Of a stretch of 64,000 nt of DNA, positions 1 to 10,352 are shown one piece after another. Each line of letters starts with the position of its first letter. Within the stretch, counting starts at the first letter, position 1. Source of the DNA: Cladorhizidae sp. MBARI D1340-BT2 (taxonomy: Eukaryota > Porifera > Demospongiae > Poecilosclerida > Cladorhizidae); the NCBI GenBank assembly GCA_028752905.1, contig JAQNBH010000003.1, positions 40,113,354 to 40,177,353 on the forward strand, in the 5' to 3' direction. The notes below the pieces were generated by a model. That model ran no database searches. It had not been told where the DNA came from and worked only from the letters and a program-made list of their open reading frames with translations. The translations under genes and the position numbers were made by a program.

Positions 1-59
1 AGGACTTGGATTTAATTACTTTTCAAAATTGAAATCCGCGACATTTACCATGCCCACCA

Positions 60-561
60 TGAATATAATTCATTTTTGCATAGATTTGCATAGAAATGGT
101 TGTGACCTGTTCACATTTTGTAAGGAGCTCATCTGAAAGTTTAGCATCAAAACGACAAGAATGAGAATTGCTGTTAAACTTGACTGACATTAAAGGAAAC
201 AATAGTATCCTCGTTTATACGGGATCTCTGGTCTGTGTGGACTTTTCTGAGTATAGAAAAGCCCCTCTCTGCATCAGCATTGGAGCAGAATACGGTCAAC
301 AGACCAGCCATGAGACGGACAAGTAACTAAACCTTAACTCCCCAGCCAAAGTTTTGATCTGGCCCACTTTCCACCAATAAGAGCCAGCACAAGGAATTTT
401 TGGATATGATGGTATGTATCTGGTTTGGGAATGTTAGCTGGGGAAAGAAGAAAGTCATTAAATTCCTCTTCAATACGGTCAAGTGATTCAGAATCAGATA
501 AACCAATCTGCGGAAATTGTCTCTTAGTTCTAGCAAAGTTTAAACCAGAGTGAGTGTACAC
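60..561 (-). pseudogene. hAT transposase, C-terminal fragment
   Basis: This is the C-terminal end of a hAT-superfamily DNA transposase. A 75-codon open stretch at 334-561 carries the acidic linker S-D-S-E-S-L-D-R-I-E-E-E-F. After a frame change, the minus strand at about 252-286 reads C-S-N-A-D-A-E-R-G-F-S-I-L-R-K, followed by V-H-T-D-Q-R-S. This is the hallmark of the hAT dimerisation domain, which holds the transposase oligomer together. Several stops follow downstream (60-250), and the catalytic N-terminal parts are not continuous with it. In the family the domain lies at the C terminus of a roughly 600-800 residue protein, so this is a small remnant. The identification rests on the dimerisation motif. 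The element ends were not found. Confidence 0.75.
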
Positions 562-583
562 ATTATGTTAATGGTATGAGCCA

Positions 584-922
584 TTAAAAAAAAAATCTTC
601 GAACATTTTTTAGAATGATGTTCATATCTCTGTGGTTGTTTGAAAGCAACCAGAATTCATTCAAATTCAAGACAGTAGCTGTTGAATAAGTGGATGTTTT
701 GTCTGGCTGAAGAACACCGAAATTCTTTAGGAGAGTATACCCAACTTTACCATTTTTGCAATGTTTGCCAGGTAAAAGTTGCGTACTGCTGTGCTTTGGA
801 TCTCTCTCTTCTTCAAATGCTGCACGACAACCCCAAGTTTCAGTACCTATTCCTAGACTCTCATCTGAAACCTGACACTCTTCATCAAACTTGAGAAGTC
901 TAAGGTTGTCACCAAGCAGCAA
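584..922 (-). pseudogene. Unrecognised 112-codon ORF upstream of the hAT fragment
   Basis: An open frame of 112 codons on the minus strand lies just upstream, in transcription order, of the hAT C-terminal fragment. It contains a short acidic N-terminal part (F-D-E-E-C-Q-V-S-D-E-S) and a hydrophobic-aromatic tail. I do not recognise a domain. Its position and orientation suggest it may be a middle or N-terminal relic of the same hAT element, but it could equally be unrelated intergenic sequence. Confidence 0.25.
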
Positions 923-1049
923 GAATACTTTCAGCCATCAACAATTTTTTGGCATGGTAAAAGGTCACCTGGCCCATCAGGGATACTCTGTACTACCTTC
1001 GGTATGGGGTCATTAGAGAATACATCGTCATCAAATTCAAAATTTTTAC

Positions 1050-2440
1050 TCAAGGGGGTTGGGTCTGCACCTGACATAAGGTCAGCTCTCTCATCTTGCT
1101 CGTCCCTTTCTTCTTTTGTTTATTCTCTGCTCTTATCAACAAAACCTGGCAGGAATGTTCTTCCTGCTGATCTTTATGGAGCTTGGCAATATAGTGGAAT
1201 AAATTGAGGTCAGCACCTAACAGTACTCTATCAGGACCTCCTAAAACTGTTTCCAATCTTTCATCTGACACTGCCCTACAGTAATCCAAACCCGAGCTAG
1301 GGGCCTAGAGATAACTCTCTGATCTGCCACTACCAGGAGCTTAATAGTCACCGGTATACTCATGTGGGAGTACGATATCCTCTCTCACAAGAGTGATCTC
1401 TGCCCCAGTATCGTACATCATGACACAAGGCTCATCTCTCACTTTCCCTCTAATGTACACATTGGACCTACCCTCTTTACTTAGGATTAACGCCACATTA
1501 GCTGGTCAGTCCGGTTTCTTGTTGGGCCTTCTTCCCACAGCTGTAGCATGTTGAGACCCAGGGTTCCTCGCGTGGTGATGGTGGTGTTACTCCTGAAGGT
1601 GGGGGTCTCTCGTGCTATTCAGTTCGCTGCTCGCCTTTCCTGTCCGATTTCCTCCCGTAGTTCTGCTGCTGCCAGCTCTGGCTAGGTCTGGTGTAGTTCG
1701 GGTGTTCACGTTTTACCGCATTCCGCTCATCGAGAATTTTGGCTGCATCCAATATTGAGATTGGCTTCCGGAGACAGACAAAATCTGCATCCTATGTGTG
1801 AAATAGAGAAAGAAATTTAGACATTGAAATCATATTCTTTACCTCTTGCACCGTGGTGCAATCATCTGTCATACGGTCTACCATAGTTTCCACCAGACAT
1901 GCTGTCTGCTGCCAAGTGTCTGTGTACTTTTTCTGGAGAGTCCAGAATTCTCTCTGGCGGACATCCCCATTGCTTGGAGGAGTTCTTCTTTGAGGGAGGA
2001 GTAGGTAGCTGCTGCTCGTCGGGGTACATTATGGGTATAAGCATCTAGAGCCAACAAGGGTATTAACCTACTGGGCCACTGCTCTACACTAATTCCAGCA
2101 TCCTGCATTACATGCTTAAACCTGCTCAGATATGCCGTAGCATGCTCCATGTCTGTCCAGGGAGTCATCCTGTCAGCAAGTCTACTCCACTTTGATATCT
2201 CTCATCTCCTATCCTCCCACTCCATATTAGTTCCTGCTGTTTCTGCTCCTTAGCTATTTGGGTCTCCTGTAGTTGGATCAGTCTCTCCTCTGTCTGCAAA
2301 CTCCTGTTGGCTGTTTCCGTCTGGGAGAGAACCAGCTGAGTTAGGAGGTCCGTTATTTGGGACTGTTGGGTTTGGGAAGGTTGATTCATCCTCTTGTCTG
2401 ATGGTTAGCTCAGAAGGAGGAATAACTGTAACCAATAAAG
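1050..2440 (-). pseudogene. Ty3/gypsy element C: gag and protease remnants
   Basis: Read on the minus strand, the order is as follows. A glutamine-rich Gag N-terminus lies at 2389-2165. A capsid-like helical segment at 2168-1878 has W-T-D-M-E-H-A-T-A-Y-L-S-R-F. A broken zinc knuckle near 1545-1570 reads C-Y-S-C-G-K-K, with the later His/Cys lost. An aspartic protease at 1430-1340 has Y-D-T-G-A-E-I-T-L-V, followed by the conserved L-L-G-A-D-L-N at about 1210-1230. Gag packages the RNA and the D-T-G protease processes the polyprotein. The frames overlap by small indels, so it is dead. No reverse transcriptase or integrase follows, so the element is truncated after the protease. An intact-looking LTR and primer-binding site lie immediately upstream at 2488-2961. 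The knuckle resembles that of element A (C-Y-S-C-G-Q-K-G-H), so the two may belong to one clade. Confidence 0.75.
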
Positions 2441-2487
2441 TAGTTCAGTAGCTATGCAATAATTCGATGGCTAGAAGATGTAGTTTA

Positions 2488-2499
2488 CCGCTGCCACCA
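2488..2499 (-). promoter_or_regulatory. Putative tRNA primer-binding site of element C
   Basis: Immediately after the LTR end (minus strand ...CCCCGACA, two bases) comes TGGTGGCAGCGG. It starts with the TGG complementary to the tRNA 3' CCA, as expected of a minus-strand primer site. Element A has the similar TGCTGGCAGCGG at the same position. I do not assign the tRNA species. Confidence 0.5.
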
Positions 2500-2501
2500 T
2501 G

Positions 2502-2961
2502 TGTCGGGGCCGGGACTGGATTAGGTCTCCGATCCACCAGTTATTAAAAGCTGCCACCAGAGATATCCTCAAGACAAGGTAGGGGTTAGTCTTCCCAAGA
2601 CTCGGTTAGAGATTGAACAACTCATCTTATGTCAAGAAAATAGGATATCTGCATCACTACTCAGGTGGGGGGCTTTAAATAGTCTGTCCCCCTTTGGTTC
2701 TACATTTACCATATCACATGTGATGCTGTAATATATGACCAATTGGATCAGTCCACCTAAGCTTATGGTAAGTGTTGTTATGAATAAAGGGAACAGGTGA
2801 ATATGTACTGAAACACGCACATGGTTTATACCGGTATATATATGTAAATTCTCTTAGTCTTGGTTCTTCTCTGTCTCTCTCTCTAGTAAGTCTCTCTCTC
2901 TCTAGGTCTCTCCTCCTTCTCTCTCCTCCCCTCTTTCATGTTGGTCCAGTGGGTCCTGACA
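2502..2961 (-). repeat. 5' LTR of gypsy element C
   Basis: A 460-bp segment beginning (minus strand) TGTCAGGACC and ending GGCCCCGACA, with terminal inverted bases TGTC...GACA. A primer-binding site and gag follow directly. A CT-rich run (about 2868-2935) lies near its 5' edge, and the minus strand has a TA-rich stretch around 2830-2845. The partner 3' LTR was not seen in the window. Confidence 0.65.
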
Positions 2962-3119
2962 CGCCCACATGCATTTTTTGGGGCAATCTCCGAATCCGGA
3001 AACATAGTGGCATGATGACTGGTTTGGAAAGATATGTTGTGTTTAGCCACAAACAATGCCTACCTTGTCTCAGCCTCAGTACTGAGGAATGGAAATACAA
3101 TATCATTGCTGGATTGTTT

Positions 3120-4420
3120 TTAACTCACAAATCTTTGCCGGGTCAAATAATTTAACATATTTAAAGCTTCAACAGTGAGCTTGAGGTCAGCTCCAAATTT
3201 TTCATTGAAGTATCTGTATGCAGGTTCAACACATGCTTTAGCACAGTCAATCAGCTGCTGTTCACAAACAGGGTAGGAGGACAGCTTGCTGGCAACTTCT
3301 TTGACATTTGGATTATACTGAGTGGAAATAGAAGCAGAAAGTACATTAATTTTATGCATTGAATATAAGTGGCCCATCCACTTCCAGGGGTTATGTCGCT
3401 TTAACAAAAGGTTAACCAGCATTAATTGTCATTACAAGTTCCATCTGTAACTTATAGGAGGGTCTCATCAAGAATGTCCTGAAGCCTCAACTATAAAGCC
3501 CAACCCAACCAACCCTTCATAAATTCATCAAGCACAGGTGTCTTGATTCTCTCTCCCACTAGACCCAAGGTGTGAGAAAAACACCCTAGATTTAAAATGT
3601 GTGGGAAGACAATACTCGATGTGTGTATATATTTCTACATTGTTCACTGATACTATCTCGCATAGCAGCTACTAACAGGTTGGAGGCAATATGTAGCTCA
3701 GTAGAAAGGCAAATGATCAATTGACGTGAAAGTTCTTCACCTGTAAGGCTCTTAGCTAACATCATTAGCCGAACAACATGCTGCTGTATGTTCCACTGTT
3801 CATCAACAAAGCGCAGTAGTATCACCATTGCTATCCAAAAATTACAGACACTTCTTTACCATCAATTTCCTTCTGCTTTCTCACTGTTCATGCTAAATAA
3901 AAGGAATCAGTTGATACAAATTTGTGCTGTTGGAGAGCCGGAATGGCTTTTCTCAAATAAATCCCGAAAAAAATCAATCTTAGCAAGCGGTACCCCAACC
4001 TTTAAAAATGCTACAACTACTTTTACTCGATGGACACGAAATGCATCTGAAAGGCCTTCTCCAATAGGGTCTATTTTCCTAGTCATATTTATTAAACATA
4101 TCACATATATATTATGTTCCTCTCTCTCAATTCCTTTGATGCCAAACGCTCTTTCCCGTTGCTGACTTGATATGCTGAGTTGACACACTCTTCTTAAGAT
4201 ATACATTCTCTCTGCAGGGATTGCAAAACAACTTGCCCATAATAACAGTTAGATTTTCATTGGGGAATTCTCTTATCCTTGTAGAGATTGAAACCATAAC
4301 TGGTTCAGCTGCAACAACACATTTACCTTGTTTAAACCCTTTTGGAGGATTACATCTTAGTTGCTTTCTTGTGAGGTCAGATGGAGCAGGACTCTTAAGC
4401 TACTGAAGATTAGCTACTTT
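3120..4420 (-). pseudogene. Degenerate hAT-like transposase with BED-type finger
   Basis: Three open stretches, 4206-3907, 3828-3592 and 3422-3120, follow one another on the minus strand. They match in order a transposase family that is widespread in invertebrates. An N-terminal BED-like finger (L-F-C-N-P-C-R-E ... Q-H-I-K-S) lies at about 4270-4170. Next comes A-F-L-K-V-G-V-P-L-A-K-I-D-F-F-R near 3945-3990, then L-R-F-V-D-E-Q-W-N-I-Q at about 3790-3825. BED fingers bind the element's terminal repeats; the middle part belongs to the RNase-H-like catalytic region. Frameshifts and stops separate all the pieces and no C-terminal S-N-A-D-x-E-R motif is visible. The hAT assignment follows from the finger plus the F-x-D-E-Q-W pattern and is therefore moderate. 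The DNA around it (3423-3590) shows no coding potential. Confidence 0.55.
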
Positions 4421-5723
4421 CTTATCGGGCCTAATGGCAGTGCTCGGCCCAGTAGCTCTGCTAGGACCAGTAGTCAATGTCTGGACCATTATCTGCAGAA
4501 GAAATACTACAGCTATTTGTTTCTGCAGCCATTCCTTTACTAGCTATTGCCAACCATATGCTCAAGCATAGGTGAAAGGTGAGTCAGATGACTGACAGTT
4601 GCCTTGATTACTGACATTCCTTTTAGTATAATTATGGTCACACTATTGAAATTTCCTGTTGACATTATAATTATGCTGTGCCCGTGGGCATGCCAGTTTG
4701 ACAGCTGTATTTTCAGGTGGCTAGTTGTGAATATTAATAATGGTGTGCTAATAGCAAACCTAGCAGTAGGCGGTCTAATCTACATTCTACATCCTTATAG
4801 GGTCCAATTTACATCGAAACTATTTTACCTCTGTAGCTGACCAAATGCTGCCTATAATGCTAGCATTATTCTGCCATATCTAAAATTCTAAAATAAATGC
4901 AAGCACAATTTATCAAGCCCTAACTGCCAGGTAGCAGCTGGATTTTCCCCCTCTCAGTTGTGTAGTGAAGTGCTGACTTGTGTAGGGACCAGGTGTACTA
5001 GCTGCTAAGGAGCAGCCTTTAGTCTCATAGTGTTGTATATAGCCTGTTGTAAAATAGCAGCTGCTAAGGGAGACCCTTTAGTCTCACAGTGCTGTAGCCA
5101 GTTGTAAATTGTACAAACAATTATAATCCAGCATTTCCTGGAGAAACACCATTTTACCAATTGCAAATCCGGGAACGTCCCGGACCTCCCAAGACAGTTG
5201 AAGGATATGTACTCTGTACGATAACCCCTTTTGTCTGATCAATTAGTCATATACAGCACGTCTTCAGTGAGTTGATCCACTTTGGCCTGGTTAATATTAA
5301 CATAGTATATAGTATATTCTGCATACATTATGTCTATCCATAACTACTTCCCTCTCCTTTCTCCCTCTTCTCTCTCTAACACTCCTTTCTCTCCCTCTCT
5401 CCCTATCCTCCTCACCTCTCTCTCCCATTTCTCTCCCTCTACTCCCTCCCCTGCTCCTTTCTCTCCCTTTCCTTTATCTCCTCTCATCTCTCTTCTTCTG
5501 ATCTCTCTCCCTCTCCCTCTTAGTTCTCTCTCCCTCAACACTACAAATCAAATTCACAACATTCACAATATGTAATCTTGGTATTGAAAGTCACAATGAT
5601 GAGATCATTAGATACACTTGCACAATATGATGAAAACAAAATACCAACTGAAAAAAATAAAGTATAAAATATATATAATGTGTGTTTTTATTTTTGATGA
5701 ATTGAAGTGCTAGCAGAACCTAT
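4421..5723. other. Intergenic sequence with CT-rich tract
   Basis: No coding region is supported here. It includes an imperfect tandem duplication around 5000-5100 (repeated GCAGC..TTTAGTCTCA segments) and a strongly CT-biased low-complexity tract at about 5341-5535 that produces a spurious Ser/Leu/Pro ORF on the plus strand. The segment ends with the AATAAA (minus strand) that belongs to the exon downstream. Confidence 0.5.
5687..5692 (-). terminator. Poly(A) signal after the GT92-like exon
   Basis: AATAAA on the minus strand, 32 bases past the stop codon of the ORF at 5724-6170. Spacing and orientation fit a 3'-terminal exon. Confidence 0.4.
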
Positions 5724-6170
5724 CTATATAGCACGACTTGCATCCATATGCAATCTATTATGAGCCATGTATGCTATATATTTTCTTGGGTTCAATTCCA
5801 TTCCTGGCAACAAGCATCTCTTGCATGTGGCATCATGAAATATAAACTCCGCAATGGCCTTCATGGAATCACTCCGAATGCACGGACTTGAGATTATTCT
5901 GCTCATCCACTCCCTTATGAGTCTCTTCGAGTATTTGGTAACATTACCATCTTTCCCTACTTTTTCTGCCATCTCAATCACTCCAGGATAATAAAACAAC
6001 CTTCTGAATGCACATGAAGCAAATCGTTTTGTGAAGCAGTAGTCTTTAATCTTGTCAGGTATACTTGGGTTGAAGAAATCATCACTATCCAAGGGGAAGA
6101 TGTAATCATACGTCCCTCTGTAATGATACATGCAATCCAAAAACTGATTTGTTCGGAGAACACCCTTTCA
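5724..6170 (-). pseudogene. Possible last exon of a GT92-like glycosyltransferase
   Basis: A minus-strand open frame of about 140 codons lacks a convincing ATG and begins shortly after an in-frame TGA, as an internal or terminal exon would. It contains Y-D-Y-I-F-P-L-D-S-D-D-F-F-N-P near its start. This resembles the acidic metal/nucleotide-sugar motif of GT92 (DUF23-type) glycosyltransferases, which lie in the Golgi and extend glycans with galactose. Aromatic residues and cysteines follow, then N-R-L-H-M-D near the end, like the conserved histidine region late in the domain. Full GT92 enzymes are about 400-500 residues, so only the C-terminal half is here. A poly(A) signal follows. Gypsy element A starts only about 70 bases upstream, so the rest of the gene has been separated or lost. 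It could be a host gene remnant; family assignment is moderate. Confidence 0.45.
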
Positions 6171-6238
6171 GAGTGATGTGAGGCCTATTGTGCTCAAGAT
6201 AAAGCGCCCTTCATTTCCTTCAGGGTCGTCCATACCTC

Positions 6239-6395
6239 TGTTAGGGAGCCCTCCCTAACTGTGAGGTTTACATGTTAATTATGTATTGTTATGTTTGAAC
6301 TCAATAACATTCTAGAATCTAGAAGGTATTGTTTATGCATGTGGACACTTCTGATTGGTCAAAGCTAAACAGGGGTCTGGTAGCCTATTTAAGGG
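6239..6395 (+). repeat. 5' LTR of gypsy element A, first part
   Basis: Starts TGTTAGGGAGCC and matches the 3' LTR at 20817-21102 up to the sequence CCTATTTAAGGG, where a hAT element interrupts it. The remainder of an LTR is found after each hAT right end (7267-7344 and 16204-16341). It contains a TATTTAA box-like sequence just before the break. Confidence 0.75.
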
Positions 6396-7266
6396 TGTCC
6401 ACTACCCCCAATTTTTTTTGTTTTTTTTGTCCCCCCCCCCCCCCCAAATATGATGACAGTACATGCAAGATGCTGCCTTCCAAATTGGAGAAGATTTGGA
6501 TACTCCATTCTGGACTTATACTAACTGAGTACTCCCGATTTGCGAAGAAAACGCTTCACGTAATAGTGAGTTTCAATGGCCGCGGAGACCGACAAGGGAA
6601 GCAAACCAGTGATTCTGGTCATCCCCCTAGGAAGCGGCCTATATAGGACAGACCAAACTTGCCCTCCCTATTCTTGATTTTTTTAGTATGTATATGTATA
6701 ACACTTTTGGTGTTTTTTTTAATGGTATGGTCAATTCAACCATTGAAATACTATACTAGTTCTTAAAATGCCTGTCCCGAAAAAGTTTTTTTTTTTTAGC
6801 CAAGGACGGTTCTCCCTGCTTCATATTTGGAGTAACCATACCAAATTATATAGATTCTGTTTCCTCTCAATGAGAGCTACAAGATGACATTCTCTGTTTT
6901 TAATTTTAAGCATGTATGATGTCAACAGGTACAAAAAAAAAATGAAAATGCTACCACCAATAATTTTTTTAAATCCATGATCACACTATTTAAAAAAAAC
7001 TCAATGTTATATTATGTTTCATACTTTGTAATTTCCCCTGTGGTAAGTTGTGAAATCCCAAAGTAAACTAGTCTCCAAATATGACCGTCCTCGTGAAATC
7101 TTAAATGTTCACTAAGTCCGGATTGGTTGTAGCTGGGTAGTTGGCACAGCACCAGAAGGTAGGTCTGTGTATAGGTACACATCATACAAGATTTCAAATA
7201 AAAATTTTGAAGCAGAGAGAAGTTGTGGTTTTTTTGGTTTTTATTTTTTTGGGGTAGTGGACCCCC
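6396..7266 (+). mobile_element. Short non-autonomous hAT element inside an LTR
   Basis: Left end TGTCCACTACCCC and right end GGGGTAGTGGACC are inverted repeats. The flanks carry TTAAGGG on both sides (8 bp if one mismatch is allowed), the target-duplication length expected for hAT. The right about 140 bases (from 7127) are nearly identical to the right end of the transposase-bearing hAT at 16070-16203. This is therefore an internally deleted relative. A poly-T/poly-C tract follows the left end (6411-6445). The interior (6450-7120) has no supported coding region. Confidence 0.65.
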
Positions 7267-7344
7267 TTAAGGGAGCCAGTCCCTAGTGCAGCAGTTCTTG
7301 TTCTATTCAAATAAGGCTTACCTCTGAGAGAAAGGGAGGTTGGG

Positions 7345-9212
7345 CTGCTCATGGAGGCATTGCAAGAAGCCCATAGTTGCCCTGAAAGTGTCGTCTCGCA
7401 CATGATGACCACCTACGCTAGACTTGAGGCAGCCAGAGACATTGCCTCCATCACTTGAACTTGACAACAAGCAACAAATGAAGTTGTGGTATGACCAGAA
7501 GGCTCGGGAGATGTCATTTGCATTGGAAGATTTGGTCCTTGTGCTGTTGCCATCCTCCACCAACAAGCTTTTGGTGAAATGGCAGGGACCATTCCCCATC
7601 ACAGATATCCTCTCCCCAACTACCTACCGTGTCAGGATGGCTGGCCTTCTCGCAGGTACCATGTTAACATGCTCGCCAGGTGGGAGTTCCCATCAGCGGT
7701 ATTCCTGTACAGCTCTGTCGAGTCTCAAGTGCAGGACCACGAGGACATCCCTACCTGGTCTGAGAATAAATCCAGAACTTCTCCCGACCCAGAGAGAGGA
7801 CCTACTCCATCTCCTTGCTGCCCACGACAAGGTGTTTAGCGATCAGCCTGGACTCACAGAGCTCATCTCCATCTCCATTGATATAGGCAAGTCTGTACAC
7901 CTTAGCTCTCCCCCTTATCGCCTACCTCATACACGGGTGCAGACCGTAAAGGATGAGATAGCATCTATGCTGAGGGCTGGCATTATTGAGGTAAGCAGGA
8001 GTCCATGGGCCTCACCAATAGTCCTCCTTACAAAAAAGGTTGAGTCAGGTTGTGTGTAGACTACCGCAAACTCAATGCGGTGATGCGCCCCGACCCATTC
8101 CTTATGCCGAGAGTAGAAGACCACTTAGACGGTCTCTCAAGGGCCAGTTTTATCACAACCCTCAACTTGACGAAAGGATATTGGCAGTTGCCAGTGGCCG
8201 AGGGCTCACGGGAGAAGACTGCTTTCACAATGCCATTTGGAAAATATCAGTTCTCCGTGATGCCCTTCGGCCTCATCAGAGCACCTGCTACCTTCCAAAG
8301 CCTTATGAACTCTCTAGTGGGTGACCTGACGACCCACATCGCTGCCTACATGGACGACCTGGTTGTCTTCAGTACCACTTGGACAGATCACATGGCTCAC
8401 ATACATGAGACACTCTGCAGGCTGGAGGTGGCAGGATTGACAGTGAAGATGAGCAAGTGCCAATTCAGCATGCACGAATGCCTCTACCTTGGCCACAGAG
8501 TGAGACATGGCCAGGTACAGCCTGACTCTGCCAAGGTCCACTCCTTCAAAAACTTCATTCATCCTCGGACAAAGAAAGACGTCCGGTCTTTTCTCGGGTT
8601 GGATGGGTTTTAACAGAGATTTGTACCCCACTACGCCGACATTTCAGCCCCACTATCTGACCTCACATGTAAGGAACTCCCAAACAAGGTCAAGTGGACA
8701 AACGTCCATCAGTCAGCATTCGAGCAACTCAAGCAGTCACTCTCAACTGACCCTGTCCTGCAGGGACCTGACTACACTCAACCATTCATACTGCAGACAG
8801 ATGCCTCTGACGTGGGCATCGCTTCTGTCCTCATTCAACATTCAGACACGAATGGAGATCACCCCATCGCTTTCTATTCAAGGAAGCTCTGTAGCCGCAA
8901 GAGAAATTATGCAGCTGTGGAAAGTGAATGCTTGGCCATAGTCAATGGTGTCCAACACTTCGAAGTTTACCTCACAGGAGTCTCCTTCACAATAGTAACC
9001 GACCACAGTTGTTTATGCTACCTACATAATATGAAGGATGTTGGTGGTCGACAGAGCAGTTGGTCCCTACGTCTACAACCATTCTCCTACTCCATCATTC
9101 ACCGTCCTGGAGCCGACAACGGCAACGCAGATGGTCTGTCTCGTCAAGCCTGGATCGCAGACGCACCAGATAATCTGCCCCATGACTCGCTGCAGGAGGG
9201 GGAGGGGAGGAG
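7345..9212 (+). pseudogene. Gypsy element B: IN C-terminus, RT and RNase H (Gmr1-type order)
   Basis: This is the pol region of a Ty3/gypsy retrotransposon truncated inside the integrase. Integrase C-terminal sequence comes first: L-W-Y-D-Q-K-A-R at about 7485, then L-V-K-W-Q-G-P-F near 7570. Reverse transcriptase follows. It has P-Y-R-L-P-H-T-R with a K-D-E-I-A-S-M-L-R-A-G-I-I-E pattern at about 7912-7990, V-D-Y-R-K-L-N-A-V at 8053, and the catalytic Y-M-D-D at 8347. RNase H follows, with Q-T-D-A-S-D-V-G-I at 8794 and T-D-H-S-C-L-C near 9000. Only one frameshift (about 8040) and one stop (8612) break RT-RH, so it is relatively young. The order IN then RT-RH is the reverse of ordinary gypsy elements and typical of the Gmr1 group. 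The left boundary at 7344/7345 is an abrupt join to an LTR fragment of element A. Confidence 0.85.
9195..9212 (+). promoter_or_regulatory. Polypurine tract of element B
   Basis: A purine run (GGAGGGGGAGGGGAGGAG) directly precedes the 3' LTR. It is the expected plus-strand primer for reverse transcription. Confidence 0.65.
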
Positions 9213-9505
9213 TGTTAGGATCCCCAACCCATGGAGAACCCCAGACCAAAACAGACTAACTGAACCATGCATAACCTAGTAGCACGATAAGTAACCACTA
9301 GAATGTATAATTAGCTAGATCACGTGAACTGTACATGATTCATATAATTATTACCAAATAAGGTCCTGGCTGGGACTCAGGTGGTAGCCTATTTAAGGGA
9401 GTCACCATAGAGGAACCAGCTGAGTTGTACTCTGAATGAAGCATCTTCTATGATCTTTTCCTCTACCTCATCCATTCATCCCGCAACTTTCCCAAATCCC
9501 TAACA
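9213..9505 (+). repeat. 3' LTR of gypsy element B
   Basis: A 293-bp segment begins TGTTAGGATC and ends CCCTAACA, with TGTTAGG/CCTAACA inverted ends, directly after a polypurine tract. It shares the TGTTAGG terminus and a CCTATTTAAGGGAG promoter-like core (about 9388-9401) with the LTR of element A, so A and B are related families. Confidence 0.75.
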
Positions 9506-10126
9506 CTGCCACTCAGAACTCCTTATTATGCTCTATATTATGCTGGCATAGTCTACCTTAACATATAGCTCAATTACCCGCATCATTAATATTCAATCAA
9601 GTGATGCAAAGTTAATTTCAAGTGACCGGTATGTTGGATGTCGATAACCATTAACCTCTATATACCCGATTATGAAAGCAAATAGTCTGCCAGACTTTAG
9701 TGTCCATTTGGAGTTGATAAAAAAGGTGATCTTCAAGGATTAGCTAGGGTTTGACTTTTATAACCCATATTCCCTAACCAAAACATGGATAGATAGCCAC
9801 ATATGGAGAAAAGATGACTGCTATTCTATATCTCTCTATTGTTTAGTTGCAGTCAGTTATCTTTCCATCATAATTATTATATAATTGTAATATATATTAT
9901 AGAGATCACTCGACTGTATAATTATTTCAAGATATTTAAATTGGTAAATGTATTGCCTAACTGAATATATTACTATTAGTTAATGAGTTAGAGAGTTATT
10001 TATTTGCATTTTCTTCTTCCTTTTATTTTTTCGCTTTATCTTTCTTCAATTCTGAATATTTTGATTAGTTCTTTTTGTACTATTATTATTTTTATTCGTT
10101 TTGCGTTCCATTCTTCTCTAAACTTA
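9506..10126. other. AT-rich intergenic sequence
   Basis: No coding region or clear repeat seen. The stretch 9880-10120 is very AT-rich, with poly-T and TATTATT runs. Confidence 0.4.
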
Positions 10127-10317
10127 TGTAGTGACCAACGATAATATGGCTTTACAAAACTAACAATGACACTACACCAAAGACAAATAGAATCAATAGA
10201 GATGAACAGAGATGAAGACTATCAACAACACACATAATTTATAGTCAAACACGAGTCAGAGTATGAATAACATGATAATCACCATACTCATAATAATAGA
10301 GTTCAGAGTTCACGACA
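10127..10317 (-). repeat. 3' LTR of gypsy element D
   Basis: A 191-bp segment, minus strand TGTCGTGAAC ... GGTCACTACA, has imperfect inverted ends TGTCGTGA/TCACTACA. It is preceded (minus strand) by the purine tract AGAGGGGAAGAA at 10318-10329. No 5' LTR copy was found upstream, consistent with 5' truncation. Confidence 0.6.
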
Positions 10318-10352
10318 TTCTTCCCCTCTAGGGAAGAAATAGTAGTTATTAA

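Noticed and set aside
5330..5575. Ser/Leu/Pro-rich and Arg/Glu-rich ORFs
   Set aside because: Translation of a CT-biased low-complexity tract.
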